Below, piece after piece: positions 62,684 through 64,000 of a stretch of DNA of 64,000 bases (its first letter is position 1; each line of letters begins with the position of its first letter). The position numbers were made by a program, and so were the translations under genes. The notes under the pieces are model-generated. The model was given only the letters and a program-made list of their open reading frames with translations, had not been told where the DNA came from and did no database searches. The stretch comes from Watersipora subatra. Its lineage: Eukaryota > Bryozoa > Gymnolaemata > Cheilostomatida > Watersiporidae. Location of the stretch: positions 53,301,114 to 53,365,113 of the forward strand of contig NC_088712.1 in the NCBI RefSeq assembly GCF_963576615.1, read 5' to 3'.

Positions 62684-64000
62684 CTGTAAAACAACATAAA
62701 CTATGCTTTAAGAAGAGAATCAATTATTTGCAATTGTTAACAGAAATATCTTACAGCAATATGAAGAGCAGGAAAATAAGCTCAGTTAAGCGCCTAGTAA
62801 TAAGGTGATAATTGTAATAGCCCTGCCTAGCATCCATTGTGATCAATAAATTTTGGTTCAACGACAGAAGTAAGCACTCTACAAACACTATTTTCAATTC
62901 AGCTCTGCAGAGAGAATAGTTTAAACATTAACAAGGACAATAAAGCCTTGTTTTGCAGACGTGATGCTCAAAGAACATTTTTATGGTTTTCATGTTTTGT
63001 AGTTGTTATTCCTATAAAAGCATTTCTATACAGATAGAGACGATTGTATTTAGCTAAATTTTCGAAATTCCAGTTGGATATCATGATGAAATCAATGAAT
63101 ATTCTCTAATAAGACTGCTGAGCACACTCTACATAGTTGTAAGCTAATTAAAGCTGCTTACAGTAGACAATTTACTATGTCAGCAATTAGCTTTACAAAG
63201 TATTCATACTCAAATGTTCAGTTTTGAGGTTTTGAAACTAAAACCACTTCACATGAGCCGCGATGGTAGAAATTATGCCTGGTGATGAATATAAACCAAA
63301 TATCGCTCACAGAACTACCATACTTTTCGGACTATAAACCGCACCCCTAAATAAGCCGCATCTGCTTTATTTTCCAAAAACAATGATAATAAAACAATAC
63401 ATAGGCCGCACCTTTGTATAGGCTGCAGAACTCAGGACAGTACTTTTTAACATGGCAGCGACTTTGCTGTTTAAAACGGAACAGTGCCTAACAGCACTGT
63501 TTTGTATTAACCGACGCTTTTTAACCTAATGCCTAACGGAACAGTACTGTTAGGCATTGTTTCGTATTTTCTTTCACCGCTAGAGGCGCACTAACCGGAG
63601 AATCTGGTTAATGCGCCCTAGCGATGAAAGAAAAAGCCACAGAATAGCCGCACCCTTATATAAGTCGCATGGCTCAAATCATCAGAAAAATGTAGCGGCT
63701 AATAGTCCAAAAAGTACGGTAGGTATATATATAACGTATCTTCCAGCTTTAATTAGTCCATGGATTCTTCAATGGATAAACATTCTCAAACAGCACAATT
63801 AGAAAATTTAAATCTTGGTTGTTTGGCATGTCTTAATACGTTAAAAGTTTGTACGAAAGAAAAAATGGAGGGAACGACTCTGATGGCCAACAGCAAATTA
63901 ATGCAGCTTCTCTCAAGCAACCACAACCATTAAAAAAGGCTGCAAACCAATCGTGGCTGAGTAGAGATCTGATCAGATATATTAATAGATAAAATAATTC
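62684..64000. other. PRPF39 intron at the right edge
   Basis: No further HAT-repeat exon was found up to 64,000, so the next upstream exon lies outside the window. Contains the MITE at 63,318. Confidence 0.55.
63318..63719. mobile_element. Mariner-type MITE, 402 bp
   Basis: Ends CCATACTTTTCGGACTATAA and, on the other strand, CCGTACTTTTTGGACTATTA, with TA flanks at 63,316-63,317 and 63,720-63,721. The interior has repeated GCCGCA(C/T) motifs. This terminal pattern is common in animal genomes. Confidence 0.88.

Overview
The window is metazoan nuclear DNA. It holds intron-rich protein genes with GT-AG introns, non-LTR reverse-transcriptase relics, tRNA-derived SINE-like repeats, many short inverted-repeat DNA transposons and an unusual load of minisatellites. 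Base composition is AT-rich. The gene set (ZDHHC12, FNTB, MRPL28, an antistasin/Kunitz secreted protein, PRPF39) and the repeat style suggest an invertebrate bilaterian, perhaps a lophotrochozoan, but nothing here fixes the phylum.

Layout. 1-3056 (+): 3' half of a ZDHHC12-like palmitoyltransferase with two tandem copies of the DHHC-core exon; the second copy is followed by a hAT-like element in its intron. 4119-8826: a 4.7 kb array of a 16-bp unit containing GTAAGT. 9023-24841 (-): complete farnesyltransferase beta subunit (FNTB), nine coding exons, convergent with ZDHHC12. 24842-28535: divergent intergenic region filled with reverse-transcriptase relics. 28536-36176 (+): complete mitochondrial ribosomal protein bL28m (MRPL28), six exons, with a 33-bp minisatellite running up to the last splice acceptor. 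36433-42509: gene-poor, with a SINE-like repeat, a tandem repeat and hairpins. 42510-45736 (-): complete six-exon gene for a secreted protein with an antistasin-like knot, an atypical Kunitz-like domain and a cysteine-rich tail, with a clear TATA box. 45877-50409: no gene recognised, two minisatellites. 50410 to beyond the right edge (-): 3' two-thirds of the U1 snRNP-associated splicing factor gene PRPF39, seven exons, with several mariner-like and TTAA-type elements and five minisatellites in its introns.

The genes are unrelated housekeeping genes plus one secreted protein; there is no sign of an operon. Exon boundaries were set by eye from codon phase across splice sites and similarity to remembered family features. 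All four full or partial conserved genes join in frame at every junction. The points most worth a second look are the paired DHHC exons, whose 167-bp length forces mutually exclusive use, the GTAAGT array between two convergent genes, and minisatellites placed directly against 3' splice sites.
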